DNA of 64,000 nucleotides from assembly GCF_964656455.1 (NCBI RefSeq), contig NC_135720.1, forward strand, positions 53,966,598-54,030,597. Reading direction: 5' to 3'. The notes beneath the pieces were generated by a model. That model saw nothing but the letters and a program-made list of their open reading frames with translations. It searched no databases and had not been told where the DNA came from. Origin of the DNA: Halichoerus grypus. Lineage: Eukaryota; Chordata; Mammalia; Carnivora; Phocidae. Position numbers and translations under genes: made by a program. Position 1 is the first letter of the stretch; each line of letters opens with the position of its first letter. Shown here piece after piece: positions 22,127 through 33,119 of this stretch.

Positions 22127-22280
22127 AAAAGCCTTTCCTTAGATTTTAAAATACTCCAGCGTAGAATAATAGAAAACTCCAGTGGTTCCATTGTGCCCTT
22201 TTATTAAATTAAGTACAATGATGGTCACTAACCAATCTCAATGCCACTTAGAGTTAATGTGATCGAAAATATTAAAATCT

Positions 22281-22473
22281 GGGAGCACCTGGGTGGCTCA
22301 GTTGGTTAAGCATCTGCCTTCAGCTCAGGTCATGATCTCCAGGTCCTGGGATCGAGGCCCACATCAGGCTCTCTGCTCAGCAGAGAGTCTGCTTCTTTCT
22401 CTCTCTCTCCTCCCTACCCCCACTACTCATTCTTTCTCTCTCTCTCAAAAAAATTTTTTTTTAAAAAACCAAA
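22281..22473 (+). mobile_element. can-SINE
   Basis: Head GGGAGCACCTGGGTGGCTCAG, 'gatctccaggtcctgggatcgagg' centre and a CT-rich 3' part. The AATAAATAAA signal has decayed to CAAAAAAATTTTTTTT. The likely flanking duplication is short (aaaatctg / aaaacctg). Confidence 0.9.
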
Positions 22474-22546
22474 ACCTGAAATGTAAGCTCTCCAAACATT
22501 TTTGTAATCACTAGGTCAATGTCTTACGAGAGCATGCTCGTATTCA

Positions 22547-22985
22547 GTCAGGCAGCCAGCCAAAGTTCATTTATTGATCACCTACTGGGTAGCAGGCATT
22601 GAGCTAAGCAGTAAGTATACAGTATTCAGCAAACCTGACATGGTCTTTGACCTCAAAAGAGCTTATCATTAAGCGTCAGAGGCTGACGTTAAACAAGTAA
22701 AAAGATAATTCCTAAGTATGGGATGTGATTTAAAAAAAGGGGGGTACTTCTAAGCTGAAGCTTAAATGTGTCAATCTTGTAGAATGGGAGGGAGGGAAGG
22801 ACAGAGGTGGAGGCAAGAGTGGATGGAAAGAGAGTTACTCCAGTACTCCAAAATTAGGCCCAATTGGTGAGTTCTGGGAACTAAAGGGCCACAGGTGTGG
22901 CTGGGTGAGTGACATGAGTTTGGGCTGCAGAATTTCATAGCCCATATAAGAAAAGGAGTTTTATTCTGAAGCCTGAATTTTCTCC
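22547..22985 (-). mobile_element. L2 3' region, antisense
   Basis: 'ttcatttattgatcacctactgggtagcaggcattgagctaagcagtaagtatacagtattcagcaaacctgacatggtctttgacctc' is a good complement of the L2 3' end. It continues through 'gggggtacttctaagctgaagctta' and 'ggccacaggtgtggctgggtgagtgac ... gagttttattctgaagcctgaa'. Confidence 0.7.
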
Positions 22986-23084
22986 TGAGGACAATTCTAG
23001 AATGAATAAAAGTTAAGTATTCTTAAATTAACAACTTTTGTAGCACACTCAATTTTTAAAGTAACAGTGGGGAAATGTACTACA

Positions 23085-23460
23085 ATTAGAACAGTTAAAT
23101 AAATTAGGTACATCTTATGATGGACTATTATCCAACCATATAAAAATGTTTTAAAAGAATATTTAATGATACAAAAAATGTTCAAGATATTTAAAATCAG
23201 TATATACATAAACATATAACACCATTTGGTAAAAGAGAAATGCATCTGTAATTATATTCATAGAAATACTAAAAGGAGGGGTGCCTGGCTGGCTCAGTCA
23301 GTAGAGGATGTGACTCTTGATTTCAGGGTTGTAAGTTTGAGCCCCACATTAAATGTAGAGATAACCTAAAAATAAAAAAAAAATTAAAAAAAGAAATACT
23401 AGAAGGAAACACCAAAATGTTCAAAATGATTAAACTAGGTGGAGGAATTATAGATGGTTC
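23085..23460 (+). mobile_element. Old L1 3' ORF2/UTR piece, interrupted by a short SINE
   Basis: 'agaacagttaaataaattaggtacatcttatgatggactattatccaaccat' and 'gttcaagatatttaaaatcag ... aacatataacaccatttggtaa' follow L1M4/L1M5-type sequence. It resumes after the SINE with 'aaatgttcaaaatgattaaactaggtggaggaattatag'. The exact subfamily was not determined. Confidence 0.55.
23278..23391 (+). mobile_element. Short can-SINE variant with 16-bp target duplication
   Basis: Only about 114 bp: GGGTGCCTGGCTGGCTCAGT, 'gactcttgatttcagggttgtaagtttgagccccacatt', 'aaatgtagagataacctaaaaataaa', oligo-A. It lacks the long CT-rich half and so belongs to a different, older subfamily. The duplication is agaaatactaaaagga 23262-23277 against agaaatactagaagga 23392-23407. 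Confidence 0.92.
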
Positions 23461-23479
23461 TATTTTTTATTTAACTTTT

Positions 23480-23640
23480 TTTCAGTTATCATTCAGTAAA
23501 GTGAACTTTTTTGGGAGGGAAGGATGTACAGTTCTGTGAATTTTAGCACAAGTGTAGATTCAGGATACAGCATGATTCTATTGTGCCAAAAAAATTCCTT
23601 CATGTTATTCCTTTATAGCCACATATGATAGTTTATTTTA
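23480..23640 (-). mobile_element. Possible old L1 3' fragment, antisense
   Basis: 'ttcagttatcattcagtaaagtgaacttttttgggagg', 'cagttctgtgaattttagcacaagtgtagattcaggatacagcatgattctattgtgccaaaaaaattccttcatgttattcctttatagcc' resembles the complement of L1M 3' UTR sequence. The match is weak to moderate. Confidence 0.4.
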
Positions 23641-24072
23641 ATCTTTATGCTTTTCTGTAGCTTTTAAATTCACTGCCATTAGCATGTATTGTTTTAATTT
23701 GTAGAAAAAAACCATAATTTGAAGTAATGGAAATAAAAGAACAATATAATAAACAATAATTCCCTAATGCAATGACTTTTTTCTTAACCATTATTTGAGA
23801 TAAACATGCTTCAGATATTCTTAGATTTTAGAAGTCTTCCTCAACTAACTCATTCTGCTCCTGGCCAGAAATACTAAGCTTTGAGCAATGTGAAAAAAAT
23901 ACCACCAGTGGGGTAAGTCCTGGGGGGAATCTATGTTAACTAGAAGAGGATTCTCTCAAATGAACAATGACAATGAAAAGTAACAGAAAGACATACAGTA
24001 ACGTTAACGGTAATGCCAGCTCAAAATACCTGGGGGGGAAAAGAGACAATCCCACCCAAGAAACCTTCCTGT

Positions 24073-24272
24073 GGGGCACCTGGGTAGCTCAGTCGTTGGG
24101 CGTCTGCCTTTGGCTCAGGTCATGATCCCAGCGTCCTGGGATCCAGCCCCGCATCAGGCTCCCTGCTCAGAGGGAAACCTGCTTCTCCCTCTCCCACTCC
24201 CCCTGCTTGTGTTCCCTCTCTTGCTGTGTCTCTCTCTATCAAATAAATAAATAAAATATTTAAAAAAAAAAA
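24073..24272 (+). mobile_element. can-SINE with 15-bp target duplication
   Basis: Head GGGGCACCTGGGTAGCTCAG, tail CAAATAAATAAATAAAATATTT and oligo-A. The duplication aagaaaccttcctgt ends at 24072 and aagaaaccttcttgt follows the tail (one mismatch). Confidence 0.94.
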
Positions 24273-24280
24273 AAGAAAGA

Positions 24281-24904
24281 AACCTTCTTGTTCTTTTTCC
24301 TGTTTAATTCAGTTATCCATTCAGATGATACTGGTACATACACAAGCAATCCCAGGCCTTGCATAACATTACAAGAACTAGCTATCACAACTTTATAGCT
24401 ATCAAGTTCTATTCTGGTTCAATTATCCAGCACTGAAAGAAGATTCAAGACATGTTTCATTTTTAATGTATTAAGCAGAAAAATACATTTCTGTGATGCC
24501 AAGTTGAGATCGATAGTTATCTTCTGGACAGGATTTCGTGACTATGTGGCTTAGAGCGTTCCTGCCATATTCCCCTCTCGACTCAAATCTAAGTAAGGAG
24601 CAACTGCTGGGGCTAGGCAGGCCTGGATGGTGGGAAGGAGGCTTTGGGCGCTGACGATCTGAAGATAAGACTTGGATGAAGAGACCTGGGGAAATGTGGA
24701 TGTAATCCCCACCAGGCCCCAAACACACACAATTTAGAGTCCTGAGGCTTCAGACAAGATCCTTAGATAGCCCCATCCCATTCCGCCAAGGACACAGCCT
24801 GAAGGTCTACCTTGACTCCTTCTTCCAACCAGACAGCTGAACAGGTGAGCTGAATTATTTTGCCTGAAGGTGAGGCGAGTGGTGCGCTCTGCTGTGGAAG
24901 AGCC
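24281..24904. other. Unique DNA, no gene seen
   Basis: Balanced composition with overlapping chance ORFs on minus (85 and 66 codons). No motif or splice context is recognised. Confidence 0.4.
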
Positions 24905-25066
24905 ACAGGAGGTAAATATTTTAATTCCCTCCATTTTGCATAGGAGGAAAATGAGGCCGATAGTGGCTGAATCACTGGCCAGAGATCAAGAAGTTGGTAC
25001 ATGGAATTACAGGATTCTAATCCAAGCAGTTTGGCTTCAAAACCCATGCTACTATTACCTCTTTTA
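24905..25066 (+). repeat. MIR element, fairly complete core
   Basis: 'attttaattccctccattttgcataggaggaaaatgaggccgatagtggctgaatcactggccagagatcaagaagttggtacatggaattacaggattctaatccaagcag' keeps the MIR order, ending 'aacccatgctactattacctctt'. Confidence 0.75.
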
Positions 25067-25084
25067 GAATGTTGTGCTGTTTAT

Positions 25085-25400
25085 GGTGGGAAAAAGTACC
25101 AAACTAAAAGAATGCCCATTGACAGAGACTGGTGGGACACACTGTAGTGTAGCCATACCAGTTAATACCAGGCTTAAATGAAACGGAAGCAGGATCTGTA
25201 AGAGTGACTGCAGAAGGATTGACCTCAGCCGTTTATTGAGAAAAGCAAGATATATAATACCACTGAATTTTTCAAAAACAACGACAGAAAATATATCTTT
25301 ATGCTTCTCTATAATTACATGAGCATGGAAGAAGATAATCAAGGACACACACCATGTTGCTAACACTGAAAATGGACTTTTTATTCTTAATTCATAAAAG
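25085..25400 (+). mobile_element. Possible old L1M remnant
   Basis: The phrases 'gtttattgagaaaagcaagatatataatacc' and 'aaaatatatctttatgcttctctataattacatgagcatggaag' resemble L1M4/5 3' sequence, but the reading is broken. The minus-strand 113-codon ORF across it (25064-25405) has no independent support. Confidence 0.35.
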
Positions 25401-25445
25401 AGCAAGTTAACAATAATTATTTTAACTGTTAAAAATAAGGAACAG

Positions 25446-25644
25446 GGGCGCCTGGGTGGCTCAGTCGTTAAGCATCTGCCTTCAGCTCAGGTCATGATCC
25501 CAGGGTCCTGGGATCGAGCCCCGCATCGGGCTCCCTGCTCCGCGGGAAGCCTGCTTCTCCCTCTCCCACTCCCCCTGCTTGTGTTCCCTCTCTCGCTGTC
25601 TCTCTCTCTGTCAAATAAATAAATAAAATCTTAAAAAAAAAAAA
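25446..25644 (+). mobile_element. Young can-SINE with perfect 15-bp target duplication
   Basis: Near-consensus copy: GGGGCGCCTGGGTGGCTCAG, TCGTTAAGC, GGTCCTGGGATCGAGCCCCG, GTGTTCCCTCTCTCGCTGTC, AATAAATAAATAAAATCTT, long oligo-A. AAAAATAAGGAACAG occurs at 25431-25445 and 25645-25659. It is among the least diverged copies in the window. Confidence 0.97.
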
Positions 25645-25974
25645 AAAAATAAGGAACAGACAATCTTCTGACCTCCTACAGTCAAGTATGTATTCAGACA
25701 ACACCTGAGCGCACGGGATACAGGTTTGAACTGGAAAGCGTGCCTCACAGGGAGAAGCTGCGGCTGCAGCCAAAAGGATTCTTACTTACTGAGAAAGTAG
25801 AACAGAAACTAGAAGTGCATCTCTTAAGCCAACTATCTGCCAACCCCTTCAATCCTTTTATTAGAGGCTAAATACACCCTGGTTTGAGTGTGGATGGAGG
25901 TGGTGTGCTTGTATTTGTGTGTTCAAGCCGCATGCTCGTGCATATTTATTCTAACACCACACTGTCCATTGCTC

Positions 25975-26235
25975 CAGTCTGGTTGGAACGGTCCTGGAAA
26001 GCAGAGCACGAAAAAGTCAACTTGGCAGGTCACTCTCGGCCACCTCAGGAAACCAGCTGAGTGCGCTGATTTCTTCATTAATGTCAAGAAAGGGAGAACA
26101 ATAGGTCCCAGCCATTAAGCCCTTCCCAGTTCAAGATAAGAAAGAGTTAAACAGATGATAATCCATGCATTTAGCTGGGTTTCAAACATTTGGCTGCTTA
26201 ATCATTTGTTCCTCACTGCGCACTGTCCAAACACA
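25975..26235. promoter_or_regulatory. Candidate conserved non-coding element (weak)
   Basis: Repeat-free, balanced composition with packed motif-like words: cttggcaggtca, ttcattaatgtcaag, gtcccagccattaagccc, agataagaaagag, gataatccatgcatttagctg, gctgcttaatcatttg. These resemble TAAT, GATA and ATGCAT-type binding cores. The judgement is by eye only. Confidence 0.25.
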
Positions 26236-26239
26236 CAGG

Positions 26240-26959
26240 GAATGTTTGAAAAGCCTTAGTCTTAGGGATGGGGGAAATGAGGAGGGTTTCTAGAGAGGTG
26301 TGGGAAGGAGAGGGGAAGGTGGAGACAGAATTCACAGGGGTGGAAAAGCCAGGGAGATTTCACGGCCAAACCTTCACTAGGAAATGAAACCATTTCTCAA
26401 TTGCCATTTGGGAAATAGGCTAAATAAACTCAATCTCACTAAGTCACTAAGGACTAGCTAAATGATTAAGGCAGTGATGTCAGTATTTCAAATAGTGTAT
26501 GACAATAGATTTATGACTAACCCATTTAGTACTATTGTTTTGCCAACTAGCTTATTTTAACTTTTTAAGTAACATTTTAATCACATGTCACTGAACACTT
26601 CAGGGGTAAAATTATATACCTGAGTTTAATGGTAAGGAGAGACAGAAAGAAGCAAATTCCAGGTGGCCTATATTTCAATCTTTATAAAATAAAAACAATA
26701 AATACAAAGAAAAAAATAGCGTGGCTGTTTCCTGAAATGAGTGGGCTTAGAATATAGACTTGTCTGATAAATCCACACAATGTTTCAGAAACATTTATGA
26801 GTAACCAAAATACTAGCTGTAGAGAGTCATTCATCTTCCTACAATGAATGTCCTGGATAATACAGAAACTTATGAAACTATAACAAGAATTGATTCACTT
26901 CTTTCTTAAGTGAGAGAAAAACTTAAGGCAGACTTCTATGAATACACAGATACACAATA
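26240..26959. other. Unique DNA, no gene seen
   Basis: A G-rich patch at 26260-26360 is followed by A+T-rich sequence. No repeat or exon is recognised. Confidence 0.45.
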
Positions 26960-26971
26960 TAATTTTATATT

Positions 26972-27166
26972 TTTTTAAAAAAGATTTTATTTATTTATTT
27001 GACAGAGAGAGACAGCGAGAGAGGGAACACAAGCAGGGGGAGCGGGAGAGGGAGAAGCAGACTCCCCGCAGAGCAGGGAGCCCGATGTGGGCCTCGATCC
27101 CAGGACCCTAGGATCGTGACCTGGGCTGAAGGCAGACACTTAACGACTGAGCCACCCAGGCACTCC
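26972..27166 (-). mobile_element. can-SINE, antisense, with 12-bp target duplication
   Basis: On plus it runs TTTTTAAAAAAGATTTTATTTATTTATTT, GACAGAGAGAGACAGCGAGAG, to GAGCCACCCAGGCACTCC. TAATTTTATATT occurs at 26960-26971 and 27167-27178. Confidence 0.96.
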
Positions 27167-27427
27167 TAATTTTATATTCTTGATACAATAAAATCTGTAT
27201 CCACAAAAGAGACATAACGGTCTCTTTTCTAAGGAATGTTTTTATCCTTTGGGGAAATCTCTTAGTCTCTCCCTACCCCTCCAAAACAAACTGAAAAGTA
27301 GAGATGACCCCAAGAAACCAAATGGAATGCTTATACCAAAGCTACTTCTTCACTTTCTAAGCTTATACTCTACTTATAAAAATTGTGAGCAACAAAGAAG
27401 ATACTTCAGTTATTTTCTAAATATTTT

Positions 27428-28088
27428 TTTATTCTGTTATGTCACCATACAGTACATCATTAGTTTTTGATGTAATGTTCCATGATTCACTGTTTGCATA
27501 TAACACCCAGTGCTCCATGCAGTATGTGCCCTCCTTAATACCCATCACTGGGTTAACCCATTCCCCCACCCCCCCCTCTAAAACCCTCAGTTTGTTTCTC
27601 GGAGTCCATAGTCTCTCATGGTCTCCCCTTCTGATGTCCCCCCCCTTCATTTTTCCCTTCTTTCTCCTAATATCCTCCATGTTATTCCTTATGTTCCACA
27701 AATAAGTGAAACCATATGATAATTGTCTTTCTCTGCTTGACTTACTTCACTTAGTATAATCTCCTCCAGTTCCATCCATGTTGATACAAATGTTGGGTAT
27801 TCATCCTTTCTGATGGCTGAGTAATATTCCATTGTATATATGGACCACATCTTCTTTATCCACTTGTCTGTTGAAGGGCATCTCGGCTCCTTCCACAGTT
27901 TGGCTATTGTGGACATTGCTGTTATGAACATTGGGGTGCATATGGCCCTTCTTTTCACTACATCTGTATCTTTGGGGTAAATACCCAGTAGTGCAATTGC
28001 TGGGTCATAGGGCAGCTCTATTTTTAACTTTCTGAGGAACCTCCACACTGTTTTCCAAAGTGGCTATACTAACTTGCATTTCCACCAA
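27428..28088 (-). mobile_element. 5'-truncated carnivore L1 with perfect 17-bp target duplication
   Basis: About 660 bp containing the L1 3' UTR (plus strand 27428-27690: tcaccatacagtacatcattagtttttgatgtaatgttccatgattc, C-run 27561-27580) and the end of ORF2. TATTTTCTAAATATTTT lies at 27411-27427 and again at 28089-28105, which defines the insertion exactly. A long oligo-A tail (oligo-T here) is largely lost. Low divergence suggests activity in the carnivore lineage. Confidence 0.95.
27689..28048 (-). pseudogene. L1 ORF2 C-terminal remnant
   Basis: This 119-codon open frame is the tail of LINE-1 ORF2, the endonuclease/reverse-transcriptase protein that copies L1 RNA into DNA. Recognisable ORF2 C-terminal words are LPYDPAIALLGIYPKDTD (residues 13-30), CPSTDKWIKKMWSIYTMEYY (about 78-97) and the SEVSQAEKD end. 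The endonuclease and RT domains are absent because the insertion is 5'-truncated, so it cannot be functional. The first Met is internal to the original protein and is not a true start. Confidence 0.93.
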
Positions 28089-28120
28089 TATTTTCTAAAT
28101 ATTTTAAAAGCACATATCTT

Positions 28121-28322
28121 GGGGTGCCTGAGTGGCTCAGTTGGTTAAGCATCTGACTTGATTTTGGCTCAGGTCATGATCTCAGGGTTGTGAGGTTGAG
28201 CCCCATGTAGGACTCTGCACTGAGCATGGAGTCTGCTTGAGATACTCTCCCTCTCCTCTGCCGCTCCCTCACTTGCACATGTGCTCAAGAAATAAATAAA
28301 TAAATAAAATCTTTAAAAAAAA
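28121..28322 (+). mobile_element. can-SINE beside the L1
   Basis: Head GGGGTGCCTGAGTGGCTCAG, 'gatctcagggttgtgaggttgagcccc' centre, tail AAATAAATAAATAAATAAAATC and oligo-A. The target duplication is decayed (cacatatctt / aacatatata). It lies only 15 bp after the second copy of the L1 target duplication. Confidence 0.92.
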
Positions 28323-28439
28323 CATATATATTATCTCATTTCTTTTCTAGCAATGGATCATTATGATTGACAAGTTCTATGCAAATCTGAATAAGATTGC
28401 TGAAGATACATGCAGAAGGATAAAATATATACGCTCAAA

Positions 28440-29686
28440 ATGGCAATTGGAAGAGAGGATTCTGAGAAGATGGTAGAGTAGGAAGCAGCAGGAATTCATC
28501 TTCCCACCTAGACAACAATAGGACTGAAAAAAAATCTGTCGAATGTAATTATTTTAAAACTCAAGTAGACAACATGCATTACTGGAGTTCCAGAAGGAGA
28601 AGAGAGAGAAAAAGAAGAGAGAATATATGAAGAAATAATGGCTGAAAATTTACCAAACTTGACAAAAGATGTGAATATAAACAACCAAGGAGCCCCACAA
28701 ACTTCAAGTAAGATGAACTCAAAGGGATCCACACCAAAACACATTATTTTCAAACTCTCAAGAGACAAAGAGAAAACAGACTAATTAGACTTCATGAAAA
28801 TTAAAAACTGTGCATCAAAGGACACTATTAACAGAGTGAAAAGGCAACCTATGGAATAGGAAAACTATTTGCAAATTATATAACTGATAAGAGATTAATA
28901 TCCAGAACATATATAAAGAACTAAAATTCAACAACAAAAACCCCAAGCCTGATTCAAAATGGGCAAAGGACTTGAATAGACATTTCTCCAAAGAAGATAC
29001 ATGAATGGCCAGTAAGTACATGAAAAGATGCTCAACATTACTAATCATTAGAGAAATGCAAATCAAAACCATGATGAAATAACACTTCACACTCATTAAG
29101 ATGTCTACTAGCAAAACAAAACAAAACAAAACAAAATAACAAGTGTTGGAGCATTTGTGGGTAAATTAGAATCATTGCGCACTCTTAGTGGGATTGTAAA
29201 ATGGTACAGACACTGTGGACAACAGTGTTGTGATTCCTTAAAAAATTAAAAATGAAAATATCATATGACTCAGAAATTCCACTTCTGGGTATATACCTAA
29301 AAGAATTGAAAGTGGAATATCAAAATGATATTTGTACACCCTTATTCATAGTAGCATTATTCATAATAGCTAATACTTGGAAACAACCCAAGTGTACATC
29401 AACAAATGAATGGATAACAAAATGTGATATATACATCTAATGGAATATTTTAAAGCCTTAAATAGAAAGGAAATACTGACATATGCTATAACATGGATGA
29501 ATCTTGAGAACATCATGCTAAGACTTTCAGTTTTACAAGATGAAAAGAGTTCTGGAGATGGATAAGGGGGATGGTTGCACAATAGTATGAATGTGCTTAA
29601 TGCCACTTAACCATACACTAAGAAATGGTTAAGATGGTAAATTTTATATTATGTATATTTTACCCAATAAAAATATTTACAAAATA
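28440..29686 (+). mobile_element. Old, internally deleted L1
   Basis: Sense-oriented pieces in order: an L1 5'-like 'aagatggtagagtaggaagcagcaggaattcatct' (28468), an ORF1-flank-like 'gaagaaataatggctgaaaattt' (28628), an ORF2 3' part ('gacttcatgaaaattaaaaactgtgcatcaaagg', 'aatgggcaaaggacttgaatagacatttctcc'), then the 3' UTR to 'tattatgtatattttacccaataaaaata'. Most of ORF2 is missing between 28770 and 28790. An (AAAAC)n tract lies at about 29113-29137. Confidence 0.85.
29252..29440 (+). pseudogene. L1 ORF2 C-terminal remnant (older copy)
   Basis: The 62-codon frame reads ISYDSEIPLLGIYLKELKVE and later ANTWKQPKCTSTNEWITK, the same ORF2 tail region as the minus-strand L1 at 27.7-28.0 kb but with more substitutions. 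It is a fossil with no domain capable of activity. Confidence 0.9.
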
Positions 29687-29886
29687 GGGGTGCCTGGGTG
29701 GTTCAGTCGTTAAGCATCTGCCTTCGGCTCAGGTGATGATCCCAAGGTCATGGGATCGAGCCCTGCATGGGGCTCCCTGCTCTGCGGGAGGCCTGCTTCT
29801 CCCTCTCCCACTCCCCCTGCTTGTGTTCCTGCTCTCGCTATCTCTCTCTGCCAAATAAATAAATAAAATCTTAAAAAAAAAAAAAA
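29687..29886 (+). mobile_element. can-SINE with 11-bp target duplication
   Basis: Head GGGGTGCCTGGGTGGTTCAG, CCAAATAAATAAATAAAATC and oligo-A. The duplication is tttacaaaata (ends 29686) against gttacaaaata (29887-29897). It inserted at the 3' end of the old L1. Confidence 0.94.
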
Positions 29887-29904
29887 GTTACAAAATAAAC
29901 TTAA

Positions 29905-31189
29905 AAAAAAAAATACCCTGGGAATAATTCTAGCCAAGTAATTGGTAAAGTTTGGCTAAGACTTCAGAAAGAAATTCTCTAGAAGTGTCTAGTCAAAAAT
30001 CAAGCCTTGGTACACCATTGGTAGATTCCCAAAGTATGGATGAAAAAAAAGGCATGGGCTTTACCAGCTGTATGCCTATTCTGTATGTTATAGTTGTGTT
30101 TTCCTTTTGTGACCTTTAGCTAAACCTTTGGAAGATGATAAAATATAATACTGAAAACACCAAAAATCAAGGTTGTATGGGCTTTTTCCCACCTGATTCT
30201 GAAGCAGATTGTTTTTATCCATCAAATCTGTCAGAGATCATTGGGGAGTGCATTTGAAAGTAAAACAGAAAGTCCTAGGCTGCATTCTTTCTATCTCATT
30301 AAGCAGATAGTATGTACATCCTAAAATCAAGCTTCCTCTGCCTATGGGATCAGCATGGGATTCATCTGGTAAATGAATGTTTGAGAATATTTTAATTGTT
30401 CTATATTAGCTTTGGTTCACTCTAGTCAATGAAGAAAGCACCTAATGAAAAATGAAAAGTGATTTCAAAGAAATGTAAGCCAGTAAAATTTCTCCCTACA
30501 ACAGAAAATGAAACATGCTACTAATGCTTCCTTGTTTTGCACTCCCACTGAATACTGTTAAAGTGATATACATGCTCTAATAAGTAAGACAATAACAACA
30601 CCTACCAAGAGCCACCCCTTTCCCTTTTTTGGAAAATGATTAAGAGTTTTAAAAATAAATCTTCTCACTGAACATTATACATAACAAATTAATTAATCAC
30701 AAATTAATACACATGAACTTACATTTTCAGTCATAAGTAACTGGTACTAATCCAGTTCTCCAACCACAGTCAATAGAACACTGGACAAACACAGGATACA
30801 AATGTTTCCGGACACAGAATAGACAACACAGAACTTAACTCCTGAGAGATGGAAAACTAACAAGATGGACCTTACTATCACCCAGCTTTCTGCCTGAGGA
30901 CACGTACCAGGTACCAGCAAAGGAAGGGAACCCAAGAAGACTACTGCAGTCTCATTAACCTGAGGTGCCAGATATCAAAGAACAAGAAGGCAGAGGTGGT
31001 TCGAATTTGTAAGGCAAAGACCCAAACAGAAGGGAGCTATGCAGAGAAGGAGCTTAAGAAATCTGCATAAGGGTCCCTTTGAGTCTCTAGCTGAATGTGC
31101 TTAGTATCCTTAAGGTGAGGTTTCATAAGGCTATGAAACAAAGAAAAACTACAAGGGAGCTATAAGGAGCTATGAGCAGAGCAATGAGC
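29905..31189. other. Unique A+T-rich DNA, no gene seen
   Basis: No can-SINE or clear LINE. Nothing specific is recognised; short chance ORFs only. Confidence 0.45.
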
Positions 31190-31820
31190 ATCAAGACATA
31201 AACAGGCAATGGACTACAACTCAACAACATAAAGGAATGACTCTTGATACTTGGAGCAACACAGGTGCATCTCAGAATCATGCTGAGGGAAAGAAGCCAT
31301 ATACTGCATGATTCCATTTATATAAAATTCTAGAAATTGCAATCTAATTTACAGTGATAGGAAGCAGATCAGTGTTTGCCTGCAGATGCAGATGGAAGGA
31401 AGGAGGAATGCATTAATTGATTACAGAGAGTCACAAGGAAACTTTTTTTGGAGGGGATGCTGATACAATGTTTATTACCTTGATTATGATAATGGTTTCA
31501 TAGGTACCTGCAGATAACAAAACTTACTGAGTTGTACTGAGTTGAGCACTTTATTTTTTAAAAATATTTATTTATTTATTTGAGAGAGAGAGAGTGTGTG
31601 TGCACACACCTGAGGGGGTGGGCAGAGAGAGGAACAAGCAGACACCACACTGAGTGTGAGCCTGACGCAGGGCTCAGTCTCAACACCCCCAAGATCATGA
31701 CCTGAGCCAAAATCAAGAGTTGGCCACTCAACCAACTCAGCCATCAGGCACTCCTGAACACTTTAATTATATGTGGTTTGGTTTACTTCAATTATACCTC
31801 AATAAAGTGAACAAACAAAA
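31190..31820 (+). mobile_element. Old L1M 3' end, interrupted by an antisense SINE
   Basis: 'actacaactcaacaacataaaggaatgactc', 'ctcagaatcatgctgagggaaagaagccatatactgcatgattccatttatataaaattctagaaattg' is a classic L1M 3' segment. It resumes after the SINE with 'aattatatgtggtttggtttacttcaattatacctcaataaagtg'. Confidence 0.75.
31556..31756 (-). mobile_element. Old can-SINE, antisense
   Basis: ATTTATTTATTTATTTGAGAGAGAGAG to CAACTCAGCCATCAGGCACTCC on plus, with (GT)n noise in the CT-rich half. The duplication is about 10 bp (gagcacttta / gaacacttta). Substitution load is high. Confidence 0.9.
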
Positions 31821-33119
31821 TCAAACATAGGATTATACTTACCTATTGCTTTTAATTTCATATGATGTGAACACATTTCTATATAAATGCCTATATGTCT
31901 GTACTCTGTTTTAGTATTCTATTACATGAACATATTCTGATTTATTTAACCAAACCTATTATTAGATACTGAATTTGCTTTCCACTGTTCACTATTATAA
32001 CACCCAGACAACAGTATTTTCAATGAGAGGTCATGCATAATTTTCAGTTGCATTACCTCAGTTAGTAGGAATACTACACTCAGCAAGCAAAGATCCAACA
32101 TTAAAATTCTGTTCCCTAGCCATGAACTTGGACTTACCCCTAGTCTTGGACTGTTGTGCTGAAAATACACACAATTGGACCAACAGGCACTGGAACAGCT
32201 CAATGTGAGGAAAAACTAACAGAAATTGAGCCCCACCAGAAGAAAAAGAAACATATGCTCCATTGGAGGATCAGCCACATTATCTCTGAATGCAAAGAAT
32301 ACATTTAATCAGCCTCAAAAGAAGAATGAAAAAAAAAAATTTATTGCAGGTATTCAATGTGTATTGTAGGGTTCATGAGGAATGCAGAAGAGCTCTCCAA
32401 GGAAAACACTACTATCTCGGCTCCGTGTGTGCTGAAAGCTGGTCTTGCACTGAGAAGGTGAATTAAGTAGGTAAATTCACTAATTTGCAAACCCACTCCA
32501 GGGAACCATGTGTAATGAGCTAACCACCACTCCAGAATGGCCTGAAACCCAGCAGTAAGAGGTGGAGAATGGTCAACAAAGCAGCAAAAGGACAGTTCAC
32601 ACCAGCAAAAAAAAAAAAAAGAAGAAGAAGAAGAAGAATATATGCAATACTCGTCTCTCTCCCGAAGGAGAGATATTATTTCATTCGGGAGACATTGCCC
32701 AAATGATGAAATCAAAATCACCGTTTCAGGATAGAAGAATAACACACTACTTAATACATATCTGGTAGTCTTCAGAAAAAGCAGTGAAACGCTCCTCTCT
32801 TCCCCTCCCTTCCCTGTCCCCCACCACCTACTTTCCGTGCAGCCTGTACTTTACAACTCTCTCTCCCTGCCCTGCTGGAGCAGACCTCTCCTTCATGCCA
32901 AAACTGCCCTTTGAAGTCTGCCCTCCCATTAGGGCTTTGGTGTAGGTATTCAGACTGATCACACGAGCCCCGCAGAATTCCCGGACCGTCCACGTTCTGT
33001 CGTATACAGTTGTTTCATGTAGCCTGTGATTTACAGTCTTAATTAATGCTCAAAAGAAGAAGAGCACATCTTTGGTGGGGCTTTTCCCCCCTTCTTTCTA
33101 CAAAACAGGACTCTTGGGG
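31821..33119. other. Unique DNA with an A/GAA simple repeat
   Basis: A tract of 14 A followed by (GAA)n lies at 32607-32638. The 134-codon minus-strand ORF at 32341-32745 crosses this tract (giving Ser/Phe runs) and is not supported as a gene. Confidence 0.45.

Noticed and set aside
28508..29129. Hydrophobic 86- and 104-codon minus ORFs resembling membrane proteins
   Set aside because: Antisense of A-rich L1 sequence always gives Phe/Leu/Ile-rich frames.
32341..32745. 134-codon minus ORF with Ser/Phe runs
   Set aside because: The runs come from the A/GAA simple repeat at 32607-32638; no other support.
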